A DNA stretch of 58,473 bases, from assembly GCA_964574405.1 (NCBI GenBank), contig CAZNNN010000001.1:1-58473 (forward strand). Reading direction: 5' to 3'. The stretch comes from JBBAAW01 sp964574405 (lineage in GTDB: Bacteria; Patescibacteriota; WWE3; UBA101185; UBA10185). How positions within the stretch are numbered: the stretch's first letter is position 1; the number at the start of each line of letters is the position of its first letter. The notes under the pieces are model-generated. The model was not told the DNA's origin and searched no databases. It saw only the letters and a program-made list of their open reading frames with translations. Both the position numbers and the translations under genes were made by a program. Of the stretch, positions 1 to 8,410 are shown piece after piece.

Positions 1-57
1 GGCATCACTAAAAGAGAATACTTACCGTAACCATTTTTTATCTAGAACAGGCTTCTA

Positions 58-1767
58 TCAACAACTACCAGCAGAAGCTGGTAGTTTGCTGAAAGTTCTT
101 GCGGAGCAAGAAGTTATAAAGGCACAAAATAGCGGGTGAGGTGATAACGGACGCGATTTATATTCTGGATGAAACTGCGTTCCTACAAAAAACGGGTGTA
201 TCAATCGGTTCAACTCTATCGCTTCAGCCAGTTTTCCATCGGGCGAAGTGCCACTAAAAACAAGCCCAGCATCTACCAAAGCTTTTTTATAATCATTATT
301 TACTTCATATCGATGGCGGTGGCGTTCGTTAATAACCCCATCCGATATAGCATCCAAAGCATATTTGGTATAACTCTCCTCTATGATTGATCCCCGCATT
401 ACTTTACACGGCCAGGAACCAAGCCTTATAGTACCCCCATAATTTTTGGCTTTAAGATATTTTTCCTGCTCGGGCATAATGTAAATTACGGGATCTGGCG
501 TTTTTGGATCCGCCTCCAAGGTATTGGCGTTTTTAAGTCCTAAAACATTTCTGGCATATTCAATAACCGCCATCTGCATGCCAAAACACAAACCTAAAAA
601 CGGAATTTTTTCTTTGCGGGCAAATTCCACCGCCCTAATTTTGCCTTCCACACCCCTACTTCCCCAACCTTGCGGAATAATTATCCCGTGATACTCGTTT
701 TTAATAGTCTTTTCTAAATTGTCGCATTTAGTGTCGTCCTCAAAGTCCTCAATGTTAAACCATTGAATTGCTGGTTTATATCCAAGTTTCCAACACGCGT
801 GCTTAACCGCCTCCACTACACAAACATACGAGTCTTCCAAAACATAATCCCCCGAAGCAAAATATTTTCCTGCAATCGCCACCTTAATTTCCTTCCCATT
901 TTTTTTGGTTAACTCTAAATTCTCCGCAAACTTTTCCCAGTCGTTCAGCTTTAAAGGTCGCACCTCTAAACCCAACCTTTTTTGCAACTTAACATGTAGC
1001 TCTTGATCTCGCAACACCAACGGAACCTTGTAAACGCAGTCCAAATCCGGCGTGGAAATAATATTATCCTCCCGCACACCCGTGTTAAAAGATATGGTGT
1101 GCTTTCTTTTGGCATCAATGCCAATTTCACTTCTGCACACCACAAAATCCGGGTGAATACCCAACTTATACAGCTCGTAAATGGACGCTTGAGCAGGTTT
1201 ACTCTTCATTTCCCCCAAAAACTTGGGCACTGGCAGATACACCACATGCACCAAGGTGGTATCATCCGGTTCTTGATGCATTAATCGCCTGATAGCCTCG
1301 TAAAACATCACATTTTGGTACTCGCCCACCGTTCCGCCCACCTCCACAATAACCATCTCGTTACCCTTACCCACCTCTTTTATGCGCCTAATAATTTCCT
1401 CTGGAATATGAATTTGCCCCTCTACACATTTTCCTTGGTATTCAAGGGCTCGCTCGCGCTTTATAACATCGTGATAAATTTGCCCCATGGTTAAATAGTT
1501 AAGTCTGCCAGATAAGCTTTGCCCTAAAAATCTCTCGTAGTGCCCAAGATCCTCGTCCGTTTCCACGCCGTCGTCTGTAACAAAAACTTCCCCGTGCTCC
1601 AGCGGATTCATAGTTCCCGCGTCCATATTTAAATACATGTCCGACTTTAGGGGAGCCACTTTGTACCCGCTGGACTTAAAAAGCAGAGCGAGCGAGGCAG
1701 TAGTGATGCCTTTACCAAGTCCGGAAATTACTCCCCCCGATACAAAAATGTACTTGGTATTTGCCAT
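58..1767 (-). CDS. pyrG: CTP synthase
   Basis: Makes CTP from UTP, ATP and glutamine in the cytoplasm. The 569-aa protein opens with the synthetase domain (KYIFVSGGVISGLGKG near residue 5, an ATP-binding loop, then MNPLEHGEVFVTDDG). A class I glutamine amidotransferase domain follows, with nucleophile Cys in GLCFGMQ and His/Glu in GTQFHPEYKSRP. Families usually run about 535-550 aa; the extra C-terminal residues after HPLFCAFI are encoded by two hairpins at 63-112, so the natural end may have been extended by repeat DNA. It starts at ATG 1767 and is divergent from dnaG. Function is very secure; the authenticity of the last ~18 residues is less so. Confidence 0.97.
   Translation of the reverse strand: MANTKYIFVSGGVISGLGKGITTASLALLFKSSGYKVAPLKSDMYLNMDAGTMNPLEHGEVFVTDDGVETDEDLGHYERFLGQSLSGRLNYLTMGQIYHDVIKRERALEYQGKCVEGQIHIPEEIIRRIKEVGKGNEMVIVEVGGTVGEYQNVMFYEAIRRLMHQEPDDTTLVHVVYLPVPKFLGEMKSKPAQASIYELYKLGIHPDFVVCRSEIGIDAKRKHTISFNTGVREDNIISTPDLDCVYKVPLVLRDQELHVKLQKRLGLEVRPLKLNDWEKFAENLELTKKNGKEIKVAIAGKYFASGDYVLEDSYVCVVEAVKHACWKLGYKPAIQWFNIEDFEDDTKCDNLEKTIKNEYHGIIIPQGWGSRGVEGKIRAVEFARKEKIPFLGLCFGMQMAVIEYARNVLGLKNANTLEADPKTPDPVIYIMPEQEKYLKAKNYGGTIRLGSWPCKVMRGSIIEESYTKYALDAISDGVINERHRHRYEVNNDYKKALVDAGLVFSGTSPDGKLAEAIELNRLIHPFFVGTQFHPEYKSRPLSPHPLFCAFITSCSARTFSKLPASAGSC
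63..112. repeat. Two adjacent hairpins at the 3' end of pyrG
   Basis: Seen directly: arms AACTACCAGC (63-72) and GCTGGTAGTT (77-86) around AGAA, then TTCTTGC (96-102) and GCAAGAA (106-112) around GGA. They encode the last residues of PyrG. There is no U-tract downstream, so a simple intrinsic terminator is not obvious. They could be a palindromic repeat that has been read into the gene, or a 3' stability structure. Confidence 0.6.
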
Positions 1768-1854
1768 AAGATTATCCGCTATTCTTACACAGTCTAGTTA
1801 AAAAAGGAAGTAGCAGATCTTATTTCAAACTTGAATTCCCTATAACTACAATTG

Positions 1855-1883
1855 TTGCAGTAAAGCCAAAAAACTGGTATACA
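1855..1883 (+). promoter_or_regulatory. Promoter of dnaG-rpoD
   Basis: TTGCAG (1855-1860), a 17-base spacer, then TATACA (1878-1883) preceded by TGG. The start codon of dnaG lies 9 bases after the -10 box, so the mRNA leader would be only 2-3 bases. Confidence 0.7.
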
Positions 1884-1892
1884 AGAGGCTAC

Positions 1893-3635
1893 ATGACAGA
1901 AATTGAAGAAATAAAGCAAAAGCTGGATATTGTGGACATTGTGGGGCAATATGTGTCCCTTAAAAAGTCCGGCAAAAATTACAAGGGCTTGTGTCCTTTT
2001 CACGGCGAAAAAACGCCCTCCTTTATGGTTAATCAGGAGCTTCAGATCTTTAAATGTTTTGGGTGTTCAGAAGCCGGTGATTTGATCAGCTTTGTGGAAA
2101 AAATGGAAGGCTACGATTTTAGACAGGCCTTGGAAACTTTAGCGGAGCGCGCAGGCGTAAAGTTAAAAGAGTTTTCCCGTAACGAGAATCCCGAGGGAAA
2201 TCGCAGTATTCTCTTTGAAATCAACGAAATGAGTAAAAAGTTTTATCATTACATTTTAACTAAACATCAGGTGGGAAAATCGGCGTTAGACTATCTGTTG
2301 ACCAAAAGAAAATTAAGTTTGGCAACTATCAACACTTGGGAGTTGGGCTATGCCCCTAATTCGTGGTCGTCCCTGCTGGAATTTTTGCTAAAAAAGGGCT
2401 ATCAAGAAAAAGACCTGCTCCGAGCGGGTGTAATTATGCCAGATAAGTTTGAACTAAAATCTAACGATAAATTTAGAGGTAGAATCATGTTTCCCTTAAC
2501 GGGAATCGATGGAAAAGTGCAAGGTTTTGGTGGCAGGACCACCACGGATAGAGAACCAAAGTATTTAAATTCACCAGAAACTTCAGTCTTTCATAAAGAA
2601 AACTTTTTGTTTGCACTTAATAAAACTCGCATGGACATAAAAACTTTAGGCGCAGTAATTGTAGAGGGCTACATGGACGCCATAAGTGCCTATCAAGCAG
2701 GCGTTACCAATGTAATAGCCACCTGCGGAACCGCTCTTACTATGCCCCACTTAAAAATTATTTCCCGCTATACTAAAGATTTAATTTTTTGTTTTGATTC
2801 CGATAGCGCGGGCGTAAACGCCACTTTGCGTGCTATAGATATGTGCGCTCAACTGGATCTTAACCCCAAGGTGGCGGTACTGCCTGCTGGCAACAAAGAT
2901 ATAGACGACCTAGCAAAATCTGGCAATGAGGCAGTTAAAAAAATGCTTGCCGCCGCCCTTCCCGCCTATGATTTTGTAATCAAAACGGTGGAAGCAAAAA
3001 ATGATCCTAAAACCGCCATTGGTAAAAAGAAAATCATGGAGGAAGTTTGCGCCTTTCTTTCCAGGTCGCAAAGCCCAGCTATCAAAAGTCACTATGCCCA
3101 AATTTTAGGGGATAAACTTACCGTTAGCGCGGAATCCATTCTTGAGTACATGCAAAACCATAATCAAGAAAGGATGCCAACCCATCTTAACGCCACAGTT
3201 AGTTTAAGTACCGTAAAATCCCCGCAAGATTACCTTATGGCGCTGATTTTTACCCAAGACAAACTTGACAAATCCAAAGAAATATTGCAAAATCTCACAC
3301 CAGAAGACCTAGCGCAAAGCCAAATTTTTAGCCTCTACAGCAAACTTGTTGACTACATTGAAAAAAACGGAAATTTAAGTATAAAATCGTTTATCGATGG
3401 ACTGGCGGGGGAAGATTTAGTTAAGGCGCGGGAGTTGAGTCTCTGGGATGTAGGAGATTTTAATAACTTAAAAGAACTAACGGAAACAGTAAAACGCGTT
3501 AAAAAAGAGTCGGACAAAAGAAAAATGAGCAGTTTAACTTACCAAATTCGTGAGGCAGAAAGAAAGGACGATGCGGACGAAGTAAAAAAACTTACGGAAG
3601 AATTTAAAAAATTGTCAGAAAAGATTGCGTTATGA
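1893..3635 (+). CDS. dnaG: DNA primase
   Basis: Synthesises RNA primers at the replication fork. The 580-aa protein has an N-terminal CHC2 zinc finger (CPFH near residue 35, CFGC near residue 55), the catalytic RNA-polymerase core, and a TOPRIM domain with VIVEGYMDA and the metal-binding FCFDSDSAG. The C-terminal third is Lys/Glu-rich and helical, the expected place of the helicase-binding domain. The last codon overlaps rpoD as ATGA, so the two are translationally coupled. The gene order dnaG-rpoD matches the classic macromolecular synthesis operon without rpsU. Confidence 0.97.
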   Translation: MTEIEEIKQKLDIVDIVGQYVSLKKSGKNYKGLCPFHGEKTPSFMVNQELQIFKCFGCSEAGDLISFVEKMEGYDFRQALETLAERAGVKLKEFSRNENPEGNRSILFEINEMSKKFYHYILTKHQVGKSALDYLLTKRKLSLATINTWELGYAPNSWSSLLEFLLKKGYQEKDLLRAGVIMPDKFELKSNDKFRGRIMFPLTGIDGKVQGFGGRTTTDREPKYLNSPETSVFHKENFLFALNKTRMDIKTLGAVIVEGYMDAISAYQAGVTNVIATCGTALTMPHLKIISRYTKDLIFCFDSDSAGVNATLRAIDMCAQLDLNPKVAVLPAGNKDIDDLAKSGNEAVKKMLAAALPAYDFVIKTVEAKNDPKTAIGKKKIMEEVCAFLSRSQSPAIKSHYAQILGDKLTVSAESILEYMQNHNQERMPTHLNATVSLSTVKSPQDYLMALIFTQDKLDKSKEILQNLTPEDLAQSQIFSLYSKLVDYIEKNGNLSIKSFIDGLAGEDLVKARELSLWDVGDFNNLKELTETVKRVKKESDKRKMSSLTYQIREAERKDDADEVKKLTEEFKKLSEKIAL

Positions 3636-4714
3636 TAAAAAAGGCAGAAAAAGATCCCAAACTCTGGGAACAAAATCTAAAAAAGATTGTTGCCAAGGGT
3701 AAAAAACAGGGTTTCCTAAACCAGGCAGACATCTTGGAAGCCTTTCCCAACGCGGAAGATAACATAGAAGAACTGGATTCCCTTTACGAGAAACTCATAG
3801 AAGAGGGCATTGCGGTGTTTGACGCAGCAGCGGAAAAAGAGGCGGCAGTAGAAGAACTGGATCTTTCCAAAATTAAGTTGGATAAAACCGTTTCGTCCGA
3901 CCCTATTAGAATGTACTTGCGGGAAATTGGCAAGGTAAATTTGCTTACCGGACCTGAAGAAGTTGATTTAGCTAAAAAATCCGCGGCGGGAAATTTAAAA
4001 GCCAAACACAGATTAACCCAAGCTAATTTAAGGCTTGTTGTTTCCATTGCCAAAAGACACATGGGTAGAGGGCTTTCCTTTTTGGACTTGATTCAAGAAG
4101 GCAATATCGGGCTTATGCGGGCAGTGGAAAAGTTTGACTGGAAACGCGGGTTTAAGTTTTCCACTTACGCCACTTGGTGGATTCGCCAAGCTATTACCCG
4201 CGCTATTGCAGATCAAGCTAGAACTATAAGAATACCCGTACACATGATAGAGACCATGAACAAGTTTAAACGTACGGAAAGAAAGCTAGAACAAGAACTA
4301 GAGCGAACGCCCACCTCAGAAGAAATTGCCAAGGAAATGGGCATTGAGCCAGAAAAAGCCAAAGAAATTGTAAAAATCTCGCAAGATACCACCTCTATAG
4401 AAACCCCCGTGGGTAAAGAAGAGGATAGCCGGCTTAAAGAATTTATTCCGGATGAAGCCTCGCTTTCACCTTTTGACTTTGCTAGTCACGAACTTTTAAA
4501 AGGTCAATTGGAAGAAGTTTTGGAAACCCTAAATCCTAGAGAGAGAAAAGTTTTGGAATTAAGATTTGGACTTAAGGACGGCAGAACCAGAACTTTGGAA
4601 GAAGTTGGTAAAGAATTTGCTGTTACCCGCGAGCGCATCCGCCAGATTGAGGCTAAAGCCTTGCGCAAACTCCGCCATCCCACCAGAAGCAAACGCCTCC
4701 GTGATTATCTTTAA
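3632..4714 (+). CDS. rpoD: Primary RNA polymerase sigma factor (sigma-70)
   Basis: Housekeeping sigma factor that recognises -35 and -10 promoter elements. At 360 aa it has region 1.2 (DPIRMYLREIGKVNLL, near residue 91), region 2 (NLRLVVSIAKRHMGRGL, then DLIQEGNIGLMRAVEKFDW and the -10-reading TYATWWIRQAITRA), region 3 with IPVHM, and region 4 (ERKVLELRFGL, helix-turn-helix VTRERIRQIEAKALRKL). It lacks the long non-conserved region of proteobacterial RpoD. It overlaps dnaG by four bases. Its conventional -10 and -35 readers fit the TTGACA/TATAAT-like promoters found throughout the window. Confidence 0.97.
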   Translation: MIKKAEKDPKLWEQNLKKIVAKGKKQGFLNQADILEAFPNAEDNIEELDSLYEKLIEEGIAVFDAAAEKEAAVEELDLSKIKLDKTVSSDPIRMYLREIGKVNLLTGPEEVDLAKKSAAGNLKAKHRLTQANLRLVVSIAKRHMGRGLSFLDLIQEGNIGLMRAVEKFDWKRGFKFSTYATWWIRQAITRAIADQARTIRIPVHMIETMNKFKRTERKLEQELERTPTSEEIAKEMGIEPEKAKEIVKISQDTTSIETPVGKEEDSRLKEFIPDEASLSPFDFASHELLKGQLEEVLETLNPRERKVLELRFGLKDGRTRTLEEVGKEFAVTRERIRQIEAKALRKLRHPTRSKRLRDYL

Positions 4715-4716
4715 AC

Positions 4717-5877
4717 CTATCCCAAGTATTTTTTATACAGCTCCACCCCCGGCTGGTCGTAAGGATTAACCCCCACAAGTCCGCCCAGTAAAACGGTTTC
4801 AATTATTTTTGACTGCATAAATTCTCCTAATTCGTTAGTTAAAATATCGGGACTTCCTGCATCCAGTGTAATGTGCATGTAAGGTAATTTTGCATCATCA
4901 TAAGCTTTCTTAACCGCTTCCAGAATAAATAAATTATTAGGATCTGTATTAGACAAAGACAAAAATGTTGTAAACTTGTTGCGCGAACCTTGTAGATAAA
5001 GCTGACCAATAGAATGCAAATCCCGCGAGCCAATAGAAACAATCGGAGTTATTCCCCCGGACTTTTTTCCCAAGCTTTCCGCAGTAATAGACGCGTACCA
5101 TTCTGCTAAACTTCTTAGTCGCTCGTCAAAAGCAAAATAAACATCCGTGTCAATGCCGTTTTTGTAAAATTGCCACCTGGTTAACGCTAAACCTTCCGAT
5201 GTTTTAGTATCACTCAAACTTGTTTTTGCCCCCTCAATAAATTTCTTAAAATCAACGTCCACTAGTTCTAAAGGAACAGCCGTAATCGCACTAAAAATCT
5301 GAAACCTTCCACTTATAACTTGGGACATAGGAAACAATTTTGCACCAAGCGACTTACCCCATTCCCAAGTGTGATTGCCTTCCACAGAAATCACATAGGT
5401 ATTCTCGCCTTTAACCACACCCTTAAACTTTTCCGATGTTAAGTATTCCAGGTTTTTTAGAGTCTCAAAAGTTTTTCCTGATTTGCAAATCACCACAAAC
5501 GCCAGCTCGTGATAGTCGGGGGATGCGGACTTTAACAGTATCGCCATTAAGGCATCTATGTAACCTATGTCCACATTCTCCAAAAAGTGAAGCTTGGGAA
5601 ATCTCTCCGGCTGGACTTTGTCTACATAACCAAACAAAGCATCGTAAACAGCTTTTGGACTTAAACTGGAACCGCCTATTCCAATAACTACTACATGCTT
5701 AACATCCGCAGGAGTGGTAACTTCGTACTTACTCGTAGGAAGATTAAGAAAATCCTCAAATTTGGTACGATTATTGCTTGTCCCTTTGTATAAACTTTGA
5801 GCTAACCATTCCGCCTCTGCAACCACACTATCTTCCAACACTGTATTTTCTAAAACTTGTCCCTTGTGTATTTTCAT
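4717..5877 (-). CDS. pgi: Glucose-6-phosphate isomerase, short form
   Basis: Interconverts glucose-6-phosphate and fructose-6-phosphate. The 386-aa protein is shorter than the usual 445-550 aa, mainly at the N-terminus. Visible motifs are the sugar-phosphate site VVIGIGGSSLSPKA, the SIS-type CKSGKTFET, AESLGKKSGG with the catalytic Glu, DLHSIGQLYLQG with the catalytic His, and the C-terminal QPGVELYK Lys. It ends two bases from the convergent rpoD gene. Its start codon overlaps the stop of the small Gly-rich reading frame upstream as ATGA, so it probably depends on translation of that frame. Confidence 0.93.
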   Translation of the reverse strand: MKIHKGQVLENTVLEDSVVAEAEWLAQSLYKGTSNNRTKFEDFLNLPTSKYEVTTPADVKHVVVIGIGGSSLSPKAVYDALFGYVDKVQPERFPKLHFLENVDIGYIDALMAILLKSASPDYHELAFVVICKSGKTFETLKNLEYLTSEKFKGVVKGENTYVISVEGNHTWEWGKSLGAKLFPMSQVISGRFQIFSAITAVPLELVDVDFKKFIEGAKTSLSDTKTSEGLALTRWQFYKNGIDTDVYFAFDERLRSLAEWYASITAESLGKKSGGITPIVSIGSRDLHSIGQLYLQGSRNKFTTFLSLSNTDPNNLFILEAVKKAYDDAKLPYMHITLDAGSPDILTNELGEFMQSKIIETVLLGGLVGVNPYDQPGVELYKKYLG

Positions 5878-6007
5878 CTTAACTCAAAGGTGACCGTTAA
5901 AGTGGTGGAAACATTGGAAGATCCAGGCTCCATACCTCCGCCACCTCCCATACCCTCACCTTTTGCACACAACATTCTCCAACATTTTTAGAGTTATTAT
6001 CTTCCAT
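5874..6007 (-). pseudogene. Small Gly-rich protein gene, apparently frameshifted
   Basis: An ATG at 6007 has a near-perfect Shine-Dalgarno (gaggagga at 6010-6017) and starts MEDNNSKNVGECC, then runs to a stop at 5897 in an unlikely frame. A second frame (ATG 5975, ending 5874) encodes KGEGMGGGGGMEPGSS and a plausible C-terminus VSTTLTVTFELR whose stop overlaps the pgi ATG. Removing two bases from the GTGT run near 5969 would fuse the halves into one ~43-aa protein. I read this as one small gene broken by a 2-base slip or a sequencing error. The function is unknown. Confidence 0.5.
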
Positions 6008-6036
6008 TTTTCCTCCTCAACCGTGATAACGGCAAA

Positions 6037-6525
6037 TTATTTAACTTTTACCACTACGCTTTTAGCAATCTTGTCGTGCCAAGTTTGTTTTTTGTCGTCC
6101 CAGAGCATCCAAAAATAGCCAAGACCCAAAACTGCCAAAGATAGAAATTTACCAACTACTTCCCTAAGAATAGCGGATACCACATCCAAATTTTGTCCTG
6201 TTGACTCGTTTTGCACGCGTAAATCCATGGCTTTTTTACCCAGTGTTTGACCTTTTTGGGTTATAAAGTAAACAGAATAAACCCCGTATAGCAAACCTCC
6301 GATAATATTGCCTATAACTTGTGGTATTTCACGAAATCCCACTAAAGTGAGAACGATATACAATACAATCCCAAAGAAAAATCCCACGATGGAGAGCAGT
6401 ATCGAGTCTATCAAAGATGCGAGGAATCGCCGAAAAAATCCGGCGTAAACTACCGTGCTAGGTGCTGTTACCACGGGCGTTGGTTGAGGAGTAACATTAA
6501 CATTTTGATTTAGTGTTTCATCCAT
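6037..6525 (-). CDS. RDD-family membrane protein
   Basis: A 162-aa integral membrane protein. A disordered N-terminus (residues 1-28) is followed by the RDD-type opening GFFRRFLASLIDSILL, three or four hydrophobic segments, and a conserved cytosolic stretch QTLGKKAMDLRV. The C-terminus WHDKIAKSVVVKVK is typical of the family. RDD proteins are linked to ion transport in some species, but no substrate can be named here. The start was placed at ATG 6525 because of the perfect Shine-Dalgarno ggaggtga at 6531-6538; an upstream extension to 6585 would lie outside this. It begins the minus-strand run leading to pgi. Confidence 0.85.
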   Translation of the reverse strand: MDETLNQNVNVTPQPTPVVTAPSTVVYAGFFRRFLASLIDSILLSIVGFFFGIVLYIVLTLVGFREIPQVIGNIIGGLLYGVYSVYFITQKGQTLGKKAMDLRVQNESTGQNLDVVSAILREVVGKFLSLAVLGLGYFWMLWDDKKQTWHDKIAKSVVVKVK

Positions 6526-6547
6526 TAAAATCACCTCCAATAAGATA

Positions 6548-6576
6548 ACATTACATTTTTTGCTTGATAAAATCAA
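6548..6576 (-). promoter_or_regulatory. Promoter of the RDD gene, with leader and Shine-Dalgarno
   Basis: On the minus strand TTGATT (6571-6576), a 17-base spacer and TAATGT (6548-6553). The start codon is 22 bases further on and is preceded by ggaggtga. This is a contrast to the leaderless starts elsewhere in the window. Confidence 0.55.
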
Positions 6577-6593
6577 CTGCTCCATGTAGTATA
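6564..6593 (+). promoter_or_regulatory. Leaderless-type promoter of the thioredoxin gene
   Basis: TTGATA (6564-6569), an 18-base spacer, TAGTAT (6588-6593), six bases, then ATG 6600. The predicted transcription start falls on the start codon. It overlaps the divergent RDD promoter. Confidence 0.5.
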
Positions 6594-6599
6594 TTGCCT

Positions 6600-6866
6600 A
6601 TGTGGAATTTAACTGATTTTTATGCTGACTGGTGCGGTCCGTGCCAAGCCATGAAGCCAACCCTAGAAAAGTTTGAAACCGAGTATTCAGGTAAAATTAC
6701 TGTTAAACGCGTGGATGTGGATAAAAACCAGGCATTAGCTTCGCAAAATAATGTTATGGGCATTCCCACTTTTATAATTTCTCAGGACAACAAAGAGATG
6801 GGCAGGCGTTCTGGCGCCATGCCTTACGAAAGCTTTAAGAGCTGGATAGACTCGATAGTGAAGTAG
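6600..6866 (+). CDS. Thioredoxin-like protein
   Basis: An 88-aa minimal thioredoxin that would reduce protein disulfides. The active site WCGPC is near residue 11, followed by MKPTLEKFETEY, and the cis-Pro loop is GIPTFII. The N-terminal beta strand is almost absent (MWNLTDFYADWCGPC), so it is 15-20 residues shorter than typical thioredoxins of about 105 aa. I chose ATG 6600 rather than the in-frame TTG at 6564 because that TTG lies inside the -35 box. The next gene is GAPDH on the same strand, separated by a palindromic element. Confidence 0.87.
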   Translation: MWNLTDFYADWCGPCQAMKPTLEKFETEYSGKITVKRVDVDKNQALASQNNVMGIPTFIISQDNKEMGRRSGAMPYESFKSWIDSIVK

Positions 6867-6875
6867 AATTTGCAA

Positions 6876-6934
6876 GAGTAGGCGATGTCCGCAAAAATCT
6901 CCGCGAAGCGTGATTTTGAAGGACTCGACTACTC
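6876..6934. repeat. Palindromic element copy 1 (intergenic, 59 bp)
   Basis: Arms GAGTAG (6876-6881) and CTACTC (6929-6934), with CGA/TCG and GTCC/GGAC pairs inside, flank a core at 6895-6916 that starts AAATCTCCGCG and ends AAGCGTGATTT. The identical 22-bp core recurs at 46520-46541 inside the PfkB-family gene with different but equally complementary arms. It lies between the thioredoxin and GAPDH genes. Confidence 0.8.
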
Positions 6935-6951
6935 GCATAAATGAACTGCCT

Positions 6952-8040
6952 ATGAAGATCGCTATAAACGGATTCGGAAGAATAGGTCGCCAAGCCTTTA
7001 AAATTGCTTTAGATAAGCCGGGCGTAGAAGTAGTAGCTATCAACGATATTGCCTCACCTAGAATCCTAGCTCATCTATTAAAGTACGACACCGCCTACGG
7101 CGTTTTTCCCAAAGAGATTAAGTTACAAGAAGACGGCAAACTTACAGAATCGGAAGGATCAGAGAGCACCGAGAATCATTTTTACCAAGCGTCGGATAGC
7201 CTGCCTAAAACAACTTATTTAACAGTAGATGGCAAAAAAACTTTAATGCTAAACCAAAAAGATCCCACGCTTTTGCCATGGAAAGATTTGGGTGTAGAGG
7301 TGGTCTTGGAGTGCACGGGGCGATTTACTAAAGATAGTGCTTCGCAAGTACACATCACGGCGGGTGCTAAAAAAGTGGTGGTTTCCGCCCCAGTTTCCGG
7401 TGAGGGCGGTGTGCAAACATTTTTGTTAGGGGTTAATGATGCCGATTATAAAGGCGAAACTATTATTTCCAACGCTTCTTGTACTACCAACTGCATTGCC
7501 CCCGTTATGAAAGTAATTAACAATAAATTTGGCGTAGTAAAATCTACCATGACCACCATTCACGCAGTAACGGCAGAACAAAATTTGGTGGACGGGGCGC
7601 CACCCGGCTTGCACCCAGATCTTCGCCGAGCCCGCGCGGGAGTTTGTAACATGATTCCCACTACTACTGGCGCAGCAAAAGCGGTGGGTGAAGTTATCCC
7701 GCACTTAAAAGGTATTTTTGATGGGTTGGCGGTTCGCGTGCCAATTATTACGGGATCGCTATCCGATCTCACTATTTTAGTCGCTAAGAAAACTACCAGG
7801 GAAGAAATTAATCAAGCTTTTTTGGACGCAGAGAAAAGTCCACAGTATAAAGGGGTCTTGCAAACTACTTTTGAACCTATTGTTTCTAGCGACATTATAG
7901 GCAACCCGCATTCTGCTATTGTAGACTTGTCTTTAACTAAGGTAATTGACGGAGATTTGGTAAAAGTTGTAGCTTGGTATGACAACGAGTGGGGTTATTC
8001 TAATCGACTAGTTGAGATGGCACTGTTAATTGGAAAGTAG
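6952..8040 (+). CDS. gap: Glyceraldehyde-3-phosphate dehydrogenase
   Basis: Oxidises glyceraldehyde-3-phosphate to 1,3-bisphosphoglycerate with NAD(P)+. The 362-aa protein has the Rossmann start MKIAINGFGRIGRQA, the catalytic SNASCTTNCIAP, TTIHAVTAEQN, and C-terminal WYDNEWGYSNR. An insertion of roughly 20 residues after YDTAYGVF (Glu/Ser-rich, around residues 65-85) makes it longer than the usual ~335 aa. The start ATG 6952 gives the canonical N-terminus; an earlier in-frame start at 6910 would read out of the palindromic element. It is the only lower-glycolysis oxidoreductase in the window. Confidence 0.97.
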   Translation: MKIAINGFGRIGRQAFKIALDKPGVEVVAINDIASPRILAHLLKYDTAYGVFPKEIKLQEDGKLTESEGSESTENHFYQASDSLPKTTYLTVDGKKTLMLNQKDPTLLPWKDLGVEVVLECTGRFTKDSASQVHITAGAKKVVVSAPVSGEGGVQTFLLGVNDADYKGETIISNASCTTNCIAPVMKVINNKFGVVKSTMTTIHAVTAEQNLVDGAPPGLHPDLRRARAGVCNMIPTTTGAAKAVGEVIPHLKGIFDGLAVRVPIITGSLSDLTILVAKKTTREEINQAFLDAEKSPQYKGVLQTTFEPIVSSDIIGNPHSAIVDLSLTKVIDGDLVKVVAWYDNEWGYSNRLVEMALLIGK

Positions 8041-8050
8041 AGTTACACAA

Positions 8051-8383
8051 TTATTCCGCTGGAATCCCAACGGTCTGTGGCTTAGAGATTGGCATCGTAG
8101 GAATCTCATCCCGCGATAAAGAATCAAAGCGTTGTTTAACATTTTCTATTTGCGAGGCAGTCAGTTCGCTAGACTCCGTAAACTTATCATAACCACCAGC
8201 CTTAATTTGTAATTCCCTATGCGAAATCAACAAACTAATAAAATTAGCTAGAAATAGATGAAACTCCTTATCGTTTGAACCATCAAAAGTGATAAGGAAT
8301 TCCTTAAATGACGACGCTACAGACTCTCCGCCCAATGAACTTATTATACCTATGTATCTGTCTTTTGTTTCTTTATCGATCAT
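8051..8383 (-). CDS. Hypothetical protein (110 aa)
   Basis: I do not recognise this protein. It is soluble and mostly helical by composition, acidic in the middle (TFDGSNDKEFH), with a Pro-rich tail ending GIPAE. The start ATG 8383 has a good Shine-Dalgarno (aaggaattatt before ATG). It follows the 487-aa coiled-coil gene by 27 bases on the same strand and is likely cotranscribed with it. It converges with GAPDH, 10 bases apart. Confidence 0.75.
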   Translation of the reverse strand: MIDKETKDRYIGIISSLGGESVASSFKEFLITFDGSNDKEFHLFLANFISLLISHRELQIKAGGYDKFTESSELTASQIENVKQRFDSLSRDEIPTMPISKPQTVGIPAE

Positions 8384-8410
8384 AATAATTCCTTTCTAAC
8401 ATGGGGTATC

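Noticed and set aside
1..57. A gene or RNA at the left edge
   Set aside because: Only the downstream flank of pyrG is seen, with a 5-bp inverted repeat (TAGAA/TTCTA); this is too little to call.
6564..6599. TTG start giving a 100-aa thioredoxin
   Set aside because: The TTG lies in the -35 box; the extra 12 residues do not match thioredoxins, and ATG 6600 follows a -10 box by six bases.
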